Below, in pieces: positions 1-10,829 of a stretch of 64,000 nucleotides of DNA (its first letter is position 1; each line of letters opens with the position of its first letter). The position numbers were made by a program, and so were the translations under genes. The notes below the pieces were generated by a model. The model saw only the letters and a program-made list of their open reading frames with translations. It did no database searches and was not told the DNA's origin. The DNA comes from Spongospora subterranea f. sp. subterranea (Eukaryota; Endomyxa: Phytomyxea; Phytomyxea; Plasmodiophorida). The stretch spans positions 124,001 through 188,000 of the forward strand of contig JAUGWO010000122.1 in assembly GCA_049724395.1 (NCBI GenBank), written 5' to 3'.

Positions 1-1657
1 AAGAAACATGCCCCCATCCAAGAAACATGCCATGTCCCCATCCAAGAAACATGCCATGTACCCATCCAAGAAACATGCCATGTCCCCATCCAAGAAACCA
101 TGCCATGTCCCCATCCAAGAAACATGCCATGTCCCCATCCAAGAAACATGCCATGTCCCCATCCAAGAAACATGCCATGTCCCCATCCAAGAAACATGCC
201 ATGTCCCCATCCAAGAAACATGCCATGTCCCCATCCAAGAAACATGCCATGTCCCCATCCAAGAAACATGCCATGTCCCCATCCAAGAAACATGCCATGT
301 CCCCATCCAAGAAACATGCCATGTCCCCATCCAAGAAACATGCCATGTCCCCACATGCCATGTCCCCATCCAAGAAACATGCCATGTCCCCATCCAAGAA
401 ACATGCCATGTGTCCAAGAAACATGCCATGTCCAAGAAACATGCCATGTCCCCATCCAAGAAACATGCCATGTCCCCATCCAAGAAACATGCCATGTCCC
501 CATCCAAGAAACATGCCATGTCCCCATCCAAGAAACATGCCATGTCCCCATCCAAGAAACATGCCATGTCCCCATCCAAGAAACATGCCATGTCCCCATC
601 CAAGAAACATGCCATGTCCCCATCCAAGAAACATGCCATGTCCCCATCCAAGAAACATGCCATGTCCCCATCCAAGAAACACATGCCATGTCCCCATCCA
701 AGAAACATGCCATGTCCCCATCCAAGAAACATGCCATGTCCCCATCCAAGAATCCAAGAAACATGCCATGTCCCCATCCAAGAAACATGCCATGTCCCCA
801 TCCAAGAAACATGCCATGTCCCCATCCAAGAAACATGCCATGTCCCCATCCAAGAAACATGCCATGTCCCCATCCAAGAAACATGCCATGTCCCCATCCA
901 AGAAACATGCCATGTCCCCATCCAAGAAACATGCCATGTCCCCATCCAAGAAACATGCCATGTCCCCATCCAAGAAACATGCCATGTCCCCATCCAAGAA
1001 ACATGCCATGTCCCCATCCAAGAAACATGCCATGTCCCCATCCAAGAAACCCATGCCATGTCCCCATCCAAGAAACATGCCATGTCCCCATCCAAGAAAC
1101 ATGCCATGTCCCCATCCAAGAAACATGCCATGTACCCATCCAAGAAACATGCCATGTCCCCATCCAAGAAACATGCCATGTCCCCATCCAAGAAACATGC
1201 CATGTCCCCATCCAAGAAACATGCCATGTCCCCATCCAAGAAACATGCCATGTCCCCATCCAAGAAACATGCCATGTCCCCATCCAAGAAACATGCCATG
1301 TCCCCATCCAAGAAACATGCCATGTCCCCATCCAAGAAACATGCCATGTGCCATGTCCCCATCCAAGAAACATGCCATGTCCCCATCCAAGAAACATGCC
1401 ATGTCCCCATCCAAGAAACATGCCATGTCCCCATCCAAGAAACATGCCATGTCCCCATCCATCCAAGAAACATGCCATGTCCCCATCCAAGAAACATGCC
1501 ATGTCCCCATCCAAGAAACATGCCATGTACCCATCCAAGAAACATGCCCATGTACCCATCCAAGAAACATGCCATGTACCCATCCAAGAAACATGCCATG
1601 TCCAAGAAACATGCCATGTCCCCATCCAAGAAACATGCCATGTACCCATCCAAGAAA
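1..1657. repeat. 24-bp tandem satellite, open at the left edge
   Basis: Roughly 65-70 head-to-tail copies of a 24-bp unit (CATGCCATGTCCCCATCCAAGAAA, written here in parts: CATGCCATGTCC then CCATCCAAGAAA). Many copies are identical. Some carry a C-to-A change (tacccatcc), and several are truncated, for example near 350, 410-440, 750, 1050, 1350 and 1460. Because the unit is 24 bp and lacks stops, all three forward frames stay open for more than 550 codons. These ORFs are a by-product of the repeat and not evidence for a protein. The array starts outside the window. Confidence 0.97.
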
Positions 1658-1658
1658 C

Positions 1659-1874
1659 ACACATCATATACCAAGGGCTTGGCGCACGACATTCGAACTT
1701 ATACCAAGGGCTTGGCGCACGACAAACATGCCGTCCGACAGCGTTTGAATAAAGCAGAATAAATAGAGCAGGATGTATTCCGTTCAAATTCTCGATCTGT
1801 TATTTCTTCTTATATTGAGACGCTGTCGCACCAAGTTCGAACGTCGTGCGCCAAGCCCTTGGTATATGATGTGT
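1659..1874. repeat. Inverted-repeat (hairpin/MITE-like) element next to the satellite
   Basis: The segments 1659-1700 and 1833-1874 are 42-bp inverted copies with a single mismatch. Each contains the sequence ataccaagggcttggcg and its continuation. The left arm also has a 23-bp direct duplication at 1668-1690 and 1701-1723. The satellite stops exactly where the left arm starts. Inside is about 130 bp of unremarkable sequence. It could be a small non-autonomous DNA transposon; I could not confirm target-site duplications. Confidence 0.85.
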
Positions 1875-3343
1875 TTATTGTGCTGGGTGATATTGTGGCA
1901 CACTTCTGCTAACGGTGCCATGAATCAGCGACTCGATCATCACGCGGCATGGATTGATATTTTAACCAGGTGTCCATTCTTTCTTTCCGAGAGATCGGGG
2001 CCAGCACATGGCCGATACTTCCCGTTGCCAGACTTGAAGGCCTCGATCATGTACAATTCGCCATCCTTTTGAAAAGTCTTCCAGGCCTGATATTCTCCTG
2101 TCGCTCAGGCTCTGTACGACGGAATCATTGTTGAGCGTCTGAAATCGCTCCAGATACAAACGAGCTTTGGTCATCCAGGGTAATGTTTTTACTACGTACG
2201 TTGCCTCTAACAGGAGCGAGCCGACATCTTACTCAATCTGTTTGGGCCGGTAAAAATATTCACCCGTTTATCTGTCGTCGACAGTTTCACGATCTCCATG
2301 ACATAATAAACACGTTGCGTGATAGGACGACGACAAAGTCGTGCACGACGTTTCAGCAACACTATTACCCGGCAGATCAAATTACGATTTTTTTTAAATT
2401 AAATTTTGAACAAACTAAACCTTTTATAGTTTCGTACAATCGACCTCACGACATTTATTATATCGCTTCGTGATGATCCCCCCCCCCCGCTAGCTCTTCA
2501 AGTTTGCGAATTCGTTTTGGGCTTACTCCATCTATGGTGTTTAACCCTGTTTTCCCGGTTGAATCAATTTGTTAGGTATCGCTCGTTTTGCAATTATAAT
2601 TGGTATTTGGCGAACTGGCGAAAATCTGATGAAGTAACATCCTTCAAAAAAGAACCGGTGTCTCAGAGCAAATTTACACGTAATTTGTAGCGATTATTGA
2701 GAAGACGAGACAATGAACTGTATAAAAGACAATTTGTCCAACATTAATCTATTGTAGAGTTCGCAAAGGTGGTTCCTTACCGAATTGAAAAAGCCACAGT
2801 CTGTATTAAAAATAGCAGTAGTAGGTTAGCAACAAACAAAAATCTTTATTTATCTCTAACCATCTAAATCGTTCGTCACTAATTGTTATTGATTTAACAA
2901 AGCACCACGATTGAAAGAAGACTGATCAAGATTTCCATGTACTTTAGCTTCAGAGTCATTGCATCAAGAGATCGATGGTTGTTTCTCCTAAACACTAGAA
3001 CTGTATTTTGACAGCAATAACAGGAGTTAATGCATTTCCTGAGTATTCTGATAGCCATTTTGAGATGCTCGAACAGCCTCACACACAAGAAGACCTGGTT
3101 GCAACAAGGGTAAACTGATACCGTGATTGGTAGTGGAAATTTGTGTATCAATCTTGACGTAGTGAGAAGTTAACGGAGAGCAGCATGAACAATCACGAGT
3201 CAAAAATTACCTTCCTCGCCACCTACACTAATAGCTAACCATTGCCCTGCCCTCACTAAGGAGAACAGAATTGCCACAGACGAAATAAGGGAACATGCAA
3301 AATGCGTTTACTATTACTGCAAGCAATACGTAATTTAAACAGT
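1875..3343. other. Intergenic stretch, no gene recognised
   Basis: Only short unremarkable ORFs occur here, and none resembles a known family. It holds a run of ten C near 2478. The 3' end borders the stop codon of the ABCD gene on the minus strand, so part of 2900-3343 is probably its 3' untranslated region. Confidence 0.6.
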
Positions 3344-6298
3344 TTACAGTCCGGGATTTGAAACCGCGCCCTGATCTGGAAGAGACGCGCGACGGAAATG
3401 CTCTTGAAGATCTAGATGGCTCGCTGATTTGCTGACCTAATTACGAAAATAAGTGATAGAATCGCGACCATGAAGAGCAGAGCAAGTACCTCTCCTAGCT
3501 GCAGAGCGATTGCATCCAGCCTTTGATTGAGCTGAGGCACGTCAGACAGTTTCTTGATTATATCAGCTTTCTCTTCTTCTAATGACATCCGGTGGCTTAC
3601 GTCAAGCGGAGTCAGCTAGATTGAATATGAATCAAGTCGACTGATGCTTTAACGAAAATACCTCGACACCACCATCGCCATCAAATTGACAAACATAATT
3701 ATGGTATTTCCATAGTGATGGGCGGTGGGAAACAGTCATTAAAGTGATTCCTGAATGAAATGGAGATCAACATTCCAAGACAATAATTAATGAATCAACC
3801 TATGCTGACCTAACTCTGTTGCATGAGTGTACATTAAACCTTCAACATCAATGCTAACTTGAGAAGTGCATTCGTCCAGAATCGCAAAACGGGGCTTATG
3901 GTAAAACAATCTCGCCATAGCAACACGTTGCTTTTCACCACCTAAATACTGTTAATTTAATGGGCAACATTTTTTCAGAGTTGAACTAGCCTGAAAGAAC
4001 GTCTTTCCAATCACGCATGCTTGCCCATCCGCCTTCTCTCTCGAGAACATATTGAAGATGAGCAAATCCCAGCAAAGAAAAAATGTCATCATCGGTAATG
4101 CCTAAGGTGGTGTGAGAACGCTGAAACGAAATTCGACTCTGCAGAACAAACCTTTTTCCCTCATTTTCAATTCGGTATCTGGATAGATTACCTAGCATCG
4201 AATCAGAATGGCATGGAAACAATGATGAACGGAAGCAACAACCTGATCACGGAAGTTTCCCGAAGAAAGATAGGGACGCTGAGGAATATAAAACAAATCC
4301 GAAGGCAATGGGCGTCGTAGGATACCGTGACGAACCGGCCATAAACCACCCAGTATTCTAACGATTCAATGGGAAAAATGGCCGGACATGGAAGCAGAAT
4401 AACCTGAATAAAGACGATTTGCCGCATCCATTTGGCCCCGTAATGAGCGTGTGCATTCCTTTTTCAATGACCATAGTCAGGGACGTCACCAATTCATCGC
4501 CGTTTGGCGTTATGATTGGAACTTCATCAAATTCAATAGCACCACTCGAAAACTCAATGGTACCACCAGTAAAGCGCGAAAGGCCTGCTTGATTTGCTTC
4601 CGGAATTTGCTAGATACAATAATGAGCAAAACTCAAAAAAAAAATGGTCCGATGAGAACTAACTTTCACAAATACTTGATTGTTGACATCATCCAGAGTT
4701 TCTAAAAGAGAGATAACGCGGCTAGTATAGCCAGCCAACTCTCCTGAAACCAGGTTGAGAAAAATAAACTTAAAAGTAAAATTGAGGAGCAATACCAATT
4801 TCTTTGGTGCTGCTCAATATTCTCGTGATAGCATCGGCAAGGTTTAACAAATAGCGACGATTTCTGGTATAGTCTGCAGTTCTCTCCCCGACACCTAGAT
4901 TAGCCGACGACTTGGAAGACCAGAATACAGGAAGGGCGCAGATGACGAGCCCAGTAGCGCTGCGAATCAAATCAATAACAACAACAAAAGGACGTGAGGA
5001 TTCCTACCTACTAACGTATTTCAGCATAAATCCCTCAATAATGGCAAATCCGATTCTTCGAGTGATGATATCGTAGATATGAGCAACCAGTTGTGTGTAT
5101 CTATCCAACAAAGCGCCTTTCTCGATTACTTCTCCCTGACAACAATCACGCACGTGGTGGCAGAAGTAGATCAGGTAGTACCTTATAAAAAGCGATTTCT
5201 TCAGCGTTCGTGATAAGCCGCGCATGAGCAGCTCGGTATTCACCCTCAAGACGACCTTCTTCAGCAGCAAGGCGACCGAAAGGTGGAGTAATGATGGGGA
5301 GTGATATTCCATATGCAATATAGAAGGCTCTAAAGGTAACACAGAGAATTAGAAAACAAAAATGCAACTTCAACGAGAGCCATCTACCCCATGGATGCAG
5401 GACCAATCCAGCCAACAGCAATGGCAAGCTGAGAGCCAAACAAAATCAGATCAAGAATAGGCTTGGCTAAGTTGGAGTAAAGTTCCGACAGAGAAGAGCT
5501 GAATCGTTCAATGTCAACTATAAAACTTGAACTAAGTTACAATAGAGAGCGCCAAAACGATCAAATCAACCCGTAATTAGCTGGTCAGCGTTGGTTATTC
5601 GAGAATCCAGCTGAGCCAGCTTATAATAGGTATCATTGAGAAGATATCTGAGAACCGTCAATGAATGTGAGAAATTTTACATGTTATACCGATGACCGTA
5701 CTTATCTAAGACGTGCTGAGTAAGTTCAGACCTACAATGAAGAGCGATCCTTGATTGTAGGCATCGAATAAGGGCGTTTATTGTTGTCGCCGGAAGTGCA
5801 ACAAGAATCCACCATTGCAACAATAACAAGAATCTGGCTTTTTCCCCCGATACCAGTGCCTGAAAGCAATGAGAACACGAATGCCATATCAAAAGTAAAA
5901 ACTACCTGAACAATAGCACCGTCTAATCTCGCAACTAGTACTGAGACAATTGTTCGACTAAACAGGAGACCGGCCTGAATAATAACTCTCAGTTCAATAA
6001 ACGAATTGAGACGCCTTCATATTCTTACTTGTGCTGATAAAAGAGCATATGCCACTCGGTTTTTGAACACAATCTTCATGAGAAATTTCAAAGATTTTGC
6101 AAAAACTTTGTTCATGCCGACATTTTCGGCAGCAATACGCTTCGAACCTGCGTGAGCGAGGCGACTCTTTCGCCGCTTCAACTGCTGGTACACGAGAATT
6201 GCCAGGAACGATCCGGTCCCCCCTACATGGATTACCAAAGCGTCTTATGAACAGCTGCATTATCTACCTAGCAAAATACGCCTGGCATCGATGCCCAT
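3344..6298 (-). CDS. ABCD: Peroxisomal ABC half-transporter, subfamily D (ALDP type)
   Basis: An integral peroxisomal-membrane half-transporter; the ABCD1/2 group imports fatty acyl-CoA. The gene is split by many introns of about 45-105 nt, read on the minus strand. The ATG at 6298 ([11 protein letters not shown]) is followed by a 46-nt intron ending at the GTAG near 6216-6219. The membrane domain carries [37 protein letters not shown] and [13 protein letters not shown], which are ABCD hallmarks. The nucleotide-binding domain has Walker [10 protein letters not shown] (near 4415-4440), then ILGGLWPV and [31 protein letters not shown] (signature, joined across an intron near 3950-3990), the Walker B stretch FAILDECTS and the switch motif [12 protein letters not shown]. 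The C-terminal tail ends NPGL at the TAA 3344-3346. Every exon junction I traced is in frame. The motif spacing favours ABCD1/ABCD2 over PMP70. Confidence 0.93.
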
Positions 6299-7086
6299 AC
6301 TGTTGAAGAAAACGAAGAAGATTTTTTATGGGAATACAAGCCGTTAAGTTTTGAACATCCTCTAAGCGCGACCACTCTGCCGTATAATTGTGAGATATCG
6401 AATGAAGATGAAATAAGGGTATCTGATGTGCACTCAACTTATCCTGTGCACTGCATAGCAGGGTAGTGTAACCGGAGCCTCTGCCGCCAGACACCAGTTG
6501 CAGTAGGACACTCGTGTCTGCGTGCGTGTGTGCTTGCGGCTTGGCCACCCGAGTCACGTCTCGCTGTGCTTAACCCAACGACTATTCCGTGACTGTATAA
6601 ATAACAACTTCCGCAATACCGTTGGATTATGTGACCATCAAAGGGCACCGTCGACCACAACGCCTGACTTCATGTGATGGGGAAAACTTCCATGGCATGA
6701 TGTTTTCCATAAAGTTATACTCCCTCCGTCCCATGAAAAGGTTTGGAAAAAAACAAAATGTGCCAACGTAAGCTCATTTTTTATCAGATTTTCTTGCTCC
6801 AAGTTGCACCAGCCGCATGCGCATCTAGATGTATGAGTGCCAACCGGATTTTTTTTTAATATAGTTTGATTGCGTAATTCATGGCGAAAGATTCGATTTT
6901 GTACTTCATCCAAAAAGGACACTGAACTCGACAATAGTCCGACAAGTTAACAGCTACAGGGGTATCATTGGTAATCGTAGATAGGCAAATTGGCGTAGAA
7001 TCCGACTCTAGTTTTTTTTTAAAATTTTGCGAGCAACTTCAAGTGCTACAGGGCAGTGTTAAGAAGGGCCATCCAGGATTTACCCG
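6299..7086. other. Spacer upstream of the ABCD gene, no gene recognised
   Basis: I see no supportable coding sequence. The probable promoter of the minus-strand ABCD gene must lie here. A TATA-like tataaata occurs near 6596-6603, but it is about 300 bp from the start codon and I would not assign it. The right part is probably the left flank of the mariner relic. Confidence 0.5.
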
Positions 7087-7892
7087 TTGGTAGATGAGAC
7101 AATCGCCATTATGGGACCTAACTCAGGATCACATTTCACATGTAGTATTGGGTGTAGACCATCGTTAACAGTGGTTGACTCTGAGGTCGAATTGCGGAAG
7201 AAGCAGCTGAGCGATTATGAGCGCCGTGCCATTTTTGATTTTCTCAGTGTTAGAAGGAAGAATCCAGTTGTGTCAGATAAGTTGATGATATGGACCATTT
7301 CCGCCGCTGCAACAAGATTCAAAGTGAGTGAAACCTCAATCAGAAAAATTTACAATCGATGTTGCCAATCAGGGAGGTTGATACCTGATACAGCAGCTAG
7401 AAATATAGGCAGGTCAGGACGTAAGAAGGCAGTTACCTTGGATCTTGAGGCAATCATGACCATTTCGTTGACATTGCGCCGAAATATTCGCTCAACGGCG
7501 TATCACTTGAATGTTTTCAGAAAGCACGTTACATCGGCGTATAAAGGAAGGAGGATTGAAAACGCTATCAAACCCTATTTGACAGAGCGGAACAAACTTG
7601 AACGAATTCAATTCTGCGTCTCTCAGCTCGACATGAATCCATCGAACAATGATTACAGTTTTGACCTCATGATGAATGCTCTTCACATAGACGAAAAGTG
7701 GTTTTACCTGACAAAACTAACCGAAGGCACTACGTGGCGATAGGTGAAGACCCTCCTCATCGTACAGCAGCGATGAGTAAGAGATTTATCACTTTCCTCT
7801 TCAGAAAAAGAAAACAACTAAAACTGCTCCCACAATGTTTGTTATTTGCTATTTACAATCAATCGATATTATTCTCCAAATCTCAAGTGTGA
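7087..7892 (+). pseudogene. Mariner-superfamily transposase relic (oomycete/plant-like type)
   Basis: The first ORF (7087-7743) reads from the N-terminal DNA-binding region (AAATRFKVSETSIRKIYNR) through a GRSGRKK turn and YLTERNKLERIQFC to HIDEKWFYLTK. The last carries the first catalytic Asp of the DD(E/D) domain and is typical of this mariner branch. It is then cut by a frame change. The reading continues at about 7705 in another frame as YVAIGEDPPHR and SKRFI, which also belong to this family. After 7790 the sequence enters a tandem duplication, and no second or third catalytic acidic residue can be found. The element is therefore dead. Confidence 0.85.
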
Positions 7893-8130
7893 ATTCTTGA
7901 TGGGCACTGGAAGCTTTTCGATATCCGCAAATGATGAAAACAGTGATCATTATCACTTTCCTTCTTCAGAAAAAGAAAACAATTAAAACTGCTCTCACAA
8001 TGTTTGTTATTTGCTATTTACAATCAATCGATATTATTCTCCAAATCTGAAGTTTTAAATTCTTGATGGGGCACTGGAAACTGTTTCGATATCCGCACAT
8101 GCTGAAAACCGTGATCATTGTCACTTTCCT
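7787..8130. repeat. About 165-bp tandem duplication inside the mariner relic
   Basis: The block starting tcactttcctcttcagaa at about 7790 recurs at about 7953 (tcactttccttcttcagaa), and a third partial copy begins near 8121. The two full copies share long identical stretches such as tgtttgttatttgctattt. They differ by a few substitutions and short indels, so the duplication is not very recent. Confidence 0.85.
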
Positions 8131-8853
8131 TCTTCAGCAGCTGTGGCTGATAGCTCCGATATGGTCATTATTGGGTCCTTCAAAAACCTCCCTCAAAAGC
8201 AGTAATCAATTGTGAAAACTCAATGCTCCGCGTGAGTTTTCCAAAGGTCTTGGTGTTTTGCGTACCAAACTTATAGACATTTTTCGTATTCGTCTGGGGA
8301 GAGATCCGCCTGTCAAAGTCACGCCATTAGAGTCAGTATGGGTCGATGATGCTTTTGAGATTCGCATCGAGTTTTAAGGATTTATTACTGCTTTGAGGAC
8401 GGTTTTTGGAAAAAGTCGACAGTTGATTCTCAAACCAAATGCCCTTAAATGTGCAAAAAGGTTCTGCGACTGGCATAAGCTTTTGATCCCCCTGGAATAC
8501 AGGCATTGAGGAAAAAGTTGGAATAGAAGACGACAGCCACGTCGCCAAACAAACAAATTACATAAGATGCGCCACATTGGTGGGTGGTTGAAAGTTGACT
8601 GAAGCCTGTATTCTAGCGGGATCATGTCGAAACGGTAAAAAACACATGACGATGGTTAAAATAATAAGAACATGATCAGTATTTGAGAGTTGAGACTGAT
8701 ACGGTTTGGAAACTGCGTGAGTTGGTAGGACACAGTCAGATACAGTCACATTCTCTTGTGTCCTGAGTCCTGACGGATACACCGAAAGGTCGCATCTGAA
8801 ATAACATTTTCCGATATCCACCAAGATGTCATCCTCGGAATCGCAATCGGATA
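7893..8853. other. Mariner 3' remnant and spacer, no gene recognised
   Basis: The left part continues the duplicated mariner remnant. I see nothing I can assign from about 8130 to the phosphatase start at 8854. Confidence 0.45.
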
Positions 8854-9736
8854 ATGATGATGAGGCGCCTGGACTCTTCGGTCAAAATCCTTCCTTATCT
8901 CTACATCGGTGATGCAGCTGCGGCCTGCGATACCGCCCAGTGCAAGGAGTTCGGTTAGTGTCTTTATGACTGCCCGGGATCTTTTGGTAATTTGTAGTGG
9001 ACGAAATGCAGGAATTACCCGAGCTGTGAATTGCAGCAGCCTGGATGTCGAATTCGATCAGGCTATTGTCTCGTCTTACTCGTCCTACACTGCTTTGCCA
9101 ATTGCCGAGGTGCAGATCCCTTACCATGATTAAAATAAGGTTTCAGCTGAAAATGTTACTGTAGGCCATTGACGAAGACATTGAGAAATATTTTGATGAG
9201 GCATATGAAGCTATTATTACAGCCAAAAACCAGGTCAGCGAATCTGAATAGAAAGTTTTTTGCCGTCGTCTAACTTTTTGAAAGGAGACGAAAGTGCTGG
9301 TGTTTTGTGAGGATGGATGTGGCCGAGTAAGTCGGCATATGCGTATGATTCTTTCATAGTTGGTGTTTACCGACTCTTTATAGTCGGCCTGTATTGTCAT
9401 AGCCTATATGATGATGGCAAGTGAAAAACAAAACAAAAAAGCTTCCTCTGTCCATGGCATTGAAGCATCTCGACAGCAAATGGGAACATTCGAACATTAA
9501 TGCTGGCTTCCTGTCGAAGCTTGTCGCTTTGGAGAAACAACTTTACGGCGAAGTAATTTACACTGCGTTTTTTCAATGACCCGGCGTACCAATTATGAAT
9601 TTTGAAACTCTAGGTTAGCATTCGCCTTGCAGGGAAAGGAGAAAAACATAGTGGCGGCGGTCGAGGTGGCGGCTCATCAAGAGGCCGAGGTGGTTCTGGC
9701 CGTGGACGCGGCGATAAGCGCAAACGCGGAAAATAA
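8854..9736 (+). CDS. Dual-specificity protein phosphatase with an RGG-rich tail
   Basis: A cysteine-based phosphatase of the DUSP fold, predicted to dephosphorylate Ser/Thr/Tyr residues. Proposed exons: 8854-8953, 9012-9109, 9165-9233, 9285-9326, 9384-9416, 9442-9552 and 9614-9736, giving 191 aa. The order of motifs is KILPYLYIGDAAAACD, EFGITRAVNC, DEDIEKYFDEAYEAI, the active-site loop VFCEDGCGR (C-x5-R) followed by SACIVIAYMMM, and NAGFLSKLVALEKQL. The last exon encodes an Arg/Gly-rich tail (GGGRGGGSSRGRGGSGRGRG, then DKRKRGK). The five larger introns are 51-61 nt and canonical. The junction after MMM needs either a 25-nt GC-AG intron (9417-9441) or a +1 frame change. The first of the ATG codons at 8854 was chosen because it leads in frame into the conserved start of the domain. 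The RGG tail suggests RNA binding or arginine methylation, which is inference. Confidence 0.82.
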
Positions 9737-9822
9737 AGAGATTACGCAAGCACCAATATTACCAATGCAGAAAAAATAAAAATGTATATCTCATTGACGG
9801 ACATACACGAAAAGGTTCAGAT

Positions 9823-10261
9823 TTAGTTCTCTGGTTTCACATTTTGTCCTGGCACCCCGTTGTTCAGTGACTCGATTTTCGTTGTCATCTCGGCTATTGT
9901 CTTATTTAATTGTCCAATCTCGTCTCGCTGGCGCTCACATGTCTTCCGGAGTTCATCAATGTCAACGCCGATCGGCGCACCTAGATACCTCTTTAATGAA
10001 ATCGATGGCGTTTTCAGCTGGCGGCCTTTCTTGAGCCTAAGAAATAAGTTGCGGTCATTAAGCGAAAAAACCGATAATGTAAAGGCCTATGTACCTCGTA
10101 AAGAGCAACTAGAACTTTAGTCAGAGCGTCAATCACGCCGCTTTTTTCGAGATATTCCTGGAATTGCTCCTTTTTAGACTCAGCCGTCTGACAGACGATC
10201 AGGTTGCAATGAAGGACACAAAAACACGAAAGTGAACCTGTAAGTTCAACGATGAGTTCAT
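9823..10261 (-). CDS. MYCBP: MYCBP (AMY-1)-like protein with an apparent frame change
   Basis: Homologue of the small coiled-coil protein MYCBP, known from Myc binding and from A-kinase-anchoring and ciliary complexes. Exon 1 is 10261-10238 (MNSSLNLQ), exon 2 10187-10095 (ESKKEQFQEYLEKSGV followed by IDALTKVLVALYE) and exon 3 10036-9823 (AQERPPAENAIDFIKE, then in another frame GAPIGVDIDELRK and a C-terminal heptad-like helix ending VKPEN). Exon 2 matches the most conserved part of the family almost exactly. Within exon 3 a +1 change is needed near 9980-9982. With it the product is 109 aa, close to the 103 aa of the human protein. Without it the frame stops after about 60 residues. A 46-nt GTATCT...AAG intron would also keep the frame, but it removes the conserved Leu-Gly-Ala region. 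The gene is convergent with the phosphatase, 86 bp apart. Confidence 0.85.
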
Positions 10262-10268
10262 CACTCAA

Positions 10269-10829
10269 TTCTCAGCTTATGTTTGGTGGCAACAGGCTTG
10301 AACGCACCCGACGAACGATTGGGCAAACGACTGAAACCGGCACTAACTACCAAATATACACTGGGTATTAACCAAAACTGTAGAATTATTGCGCAACAGC
10401 TCACTGGGCTGCGCAAATCAGGTACAGACGTACAGTATGTAGTATGTACAGCGCTACCATGGTCCTGATGATGCTGCGAATTTCATGGTTTCTCTCTGAT
10501 TCTGGGGCAAATTCTGCGATGACACCGACAAATATGTTTACTTTATTGATTTATTTTTTCTAAACGGTGAGCTATATCGCGGTTAACCAATAAACAGAGT
10601 TGATGATTGTCTGTTTCGCATTGATTCACAGTAGTGAATCCTGACGATTATGAAAGGATCACCGTTCCCACATCAGACTTGCAATAGCCAGTCTCTCGAA
10701 CCGATAGCGAATTGAATGTGTAGGTGTTTCAATAAACGGTAACGGGGCAGGTCAAGATAGTCCGTGACGGGGAACACAATGAGAGTTGAGATCGTCCGCC
10801 GGGCACTGTGGCAATAGATTGGGAGAAGG
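10269..10829. other. Intergenic stretch between divergent genes
   Basis: This lies between the start of the minus-strand MYCBP gene and the start of the plus-strand 331-aa ORF, so it should hold both promoters. I see no gene and no clear element. Confidence 0.5.

Noticed and set aside
8-1762. Three overlapping ORFs of 550-584 codons at the left edge
   Set aside because: They are three frames of the same stop-free 24-bp satellite; composition and frame equivalence rule out a real protein.
6216-6260. A +1 frameshift at the ABCD N-terminus (frame beginning MQLFIRR)
   Set aside because: A 46-nt GT-AG intron from the upstream ATG at 6298 explains the frame without any shift.
9110-9164. In-frame TAA in the phosphatase suggesting a reassigned stop codon
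   Set aside because: A canonical 55-nt intron with its donor at GAG|GTGCAG removes it and gives the expected spacing. Confirmed genes here also end at TAA.
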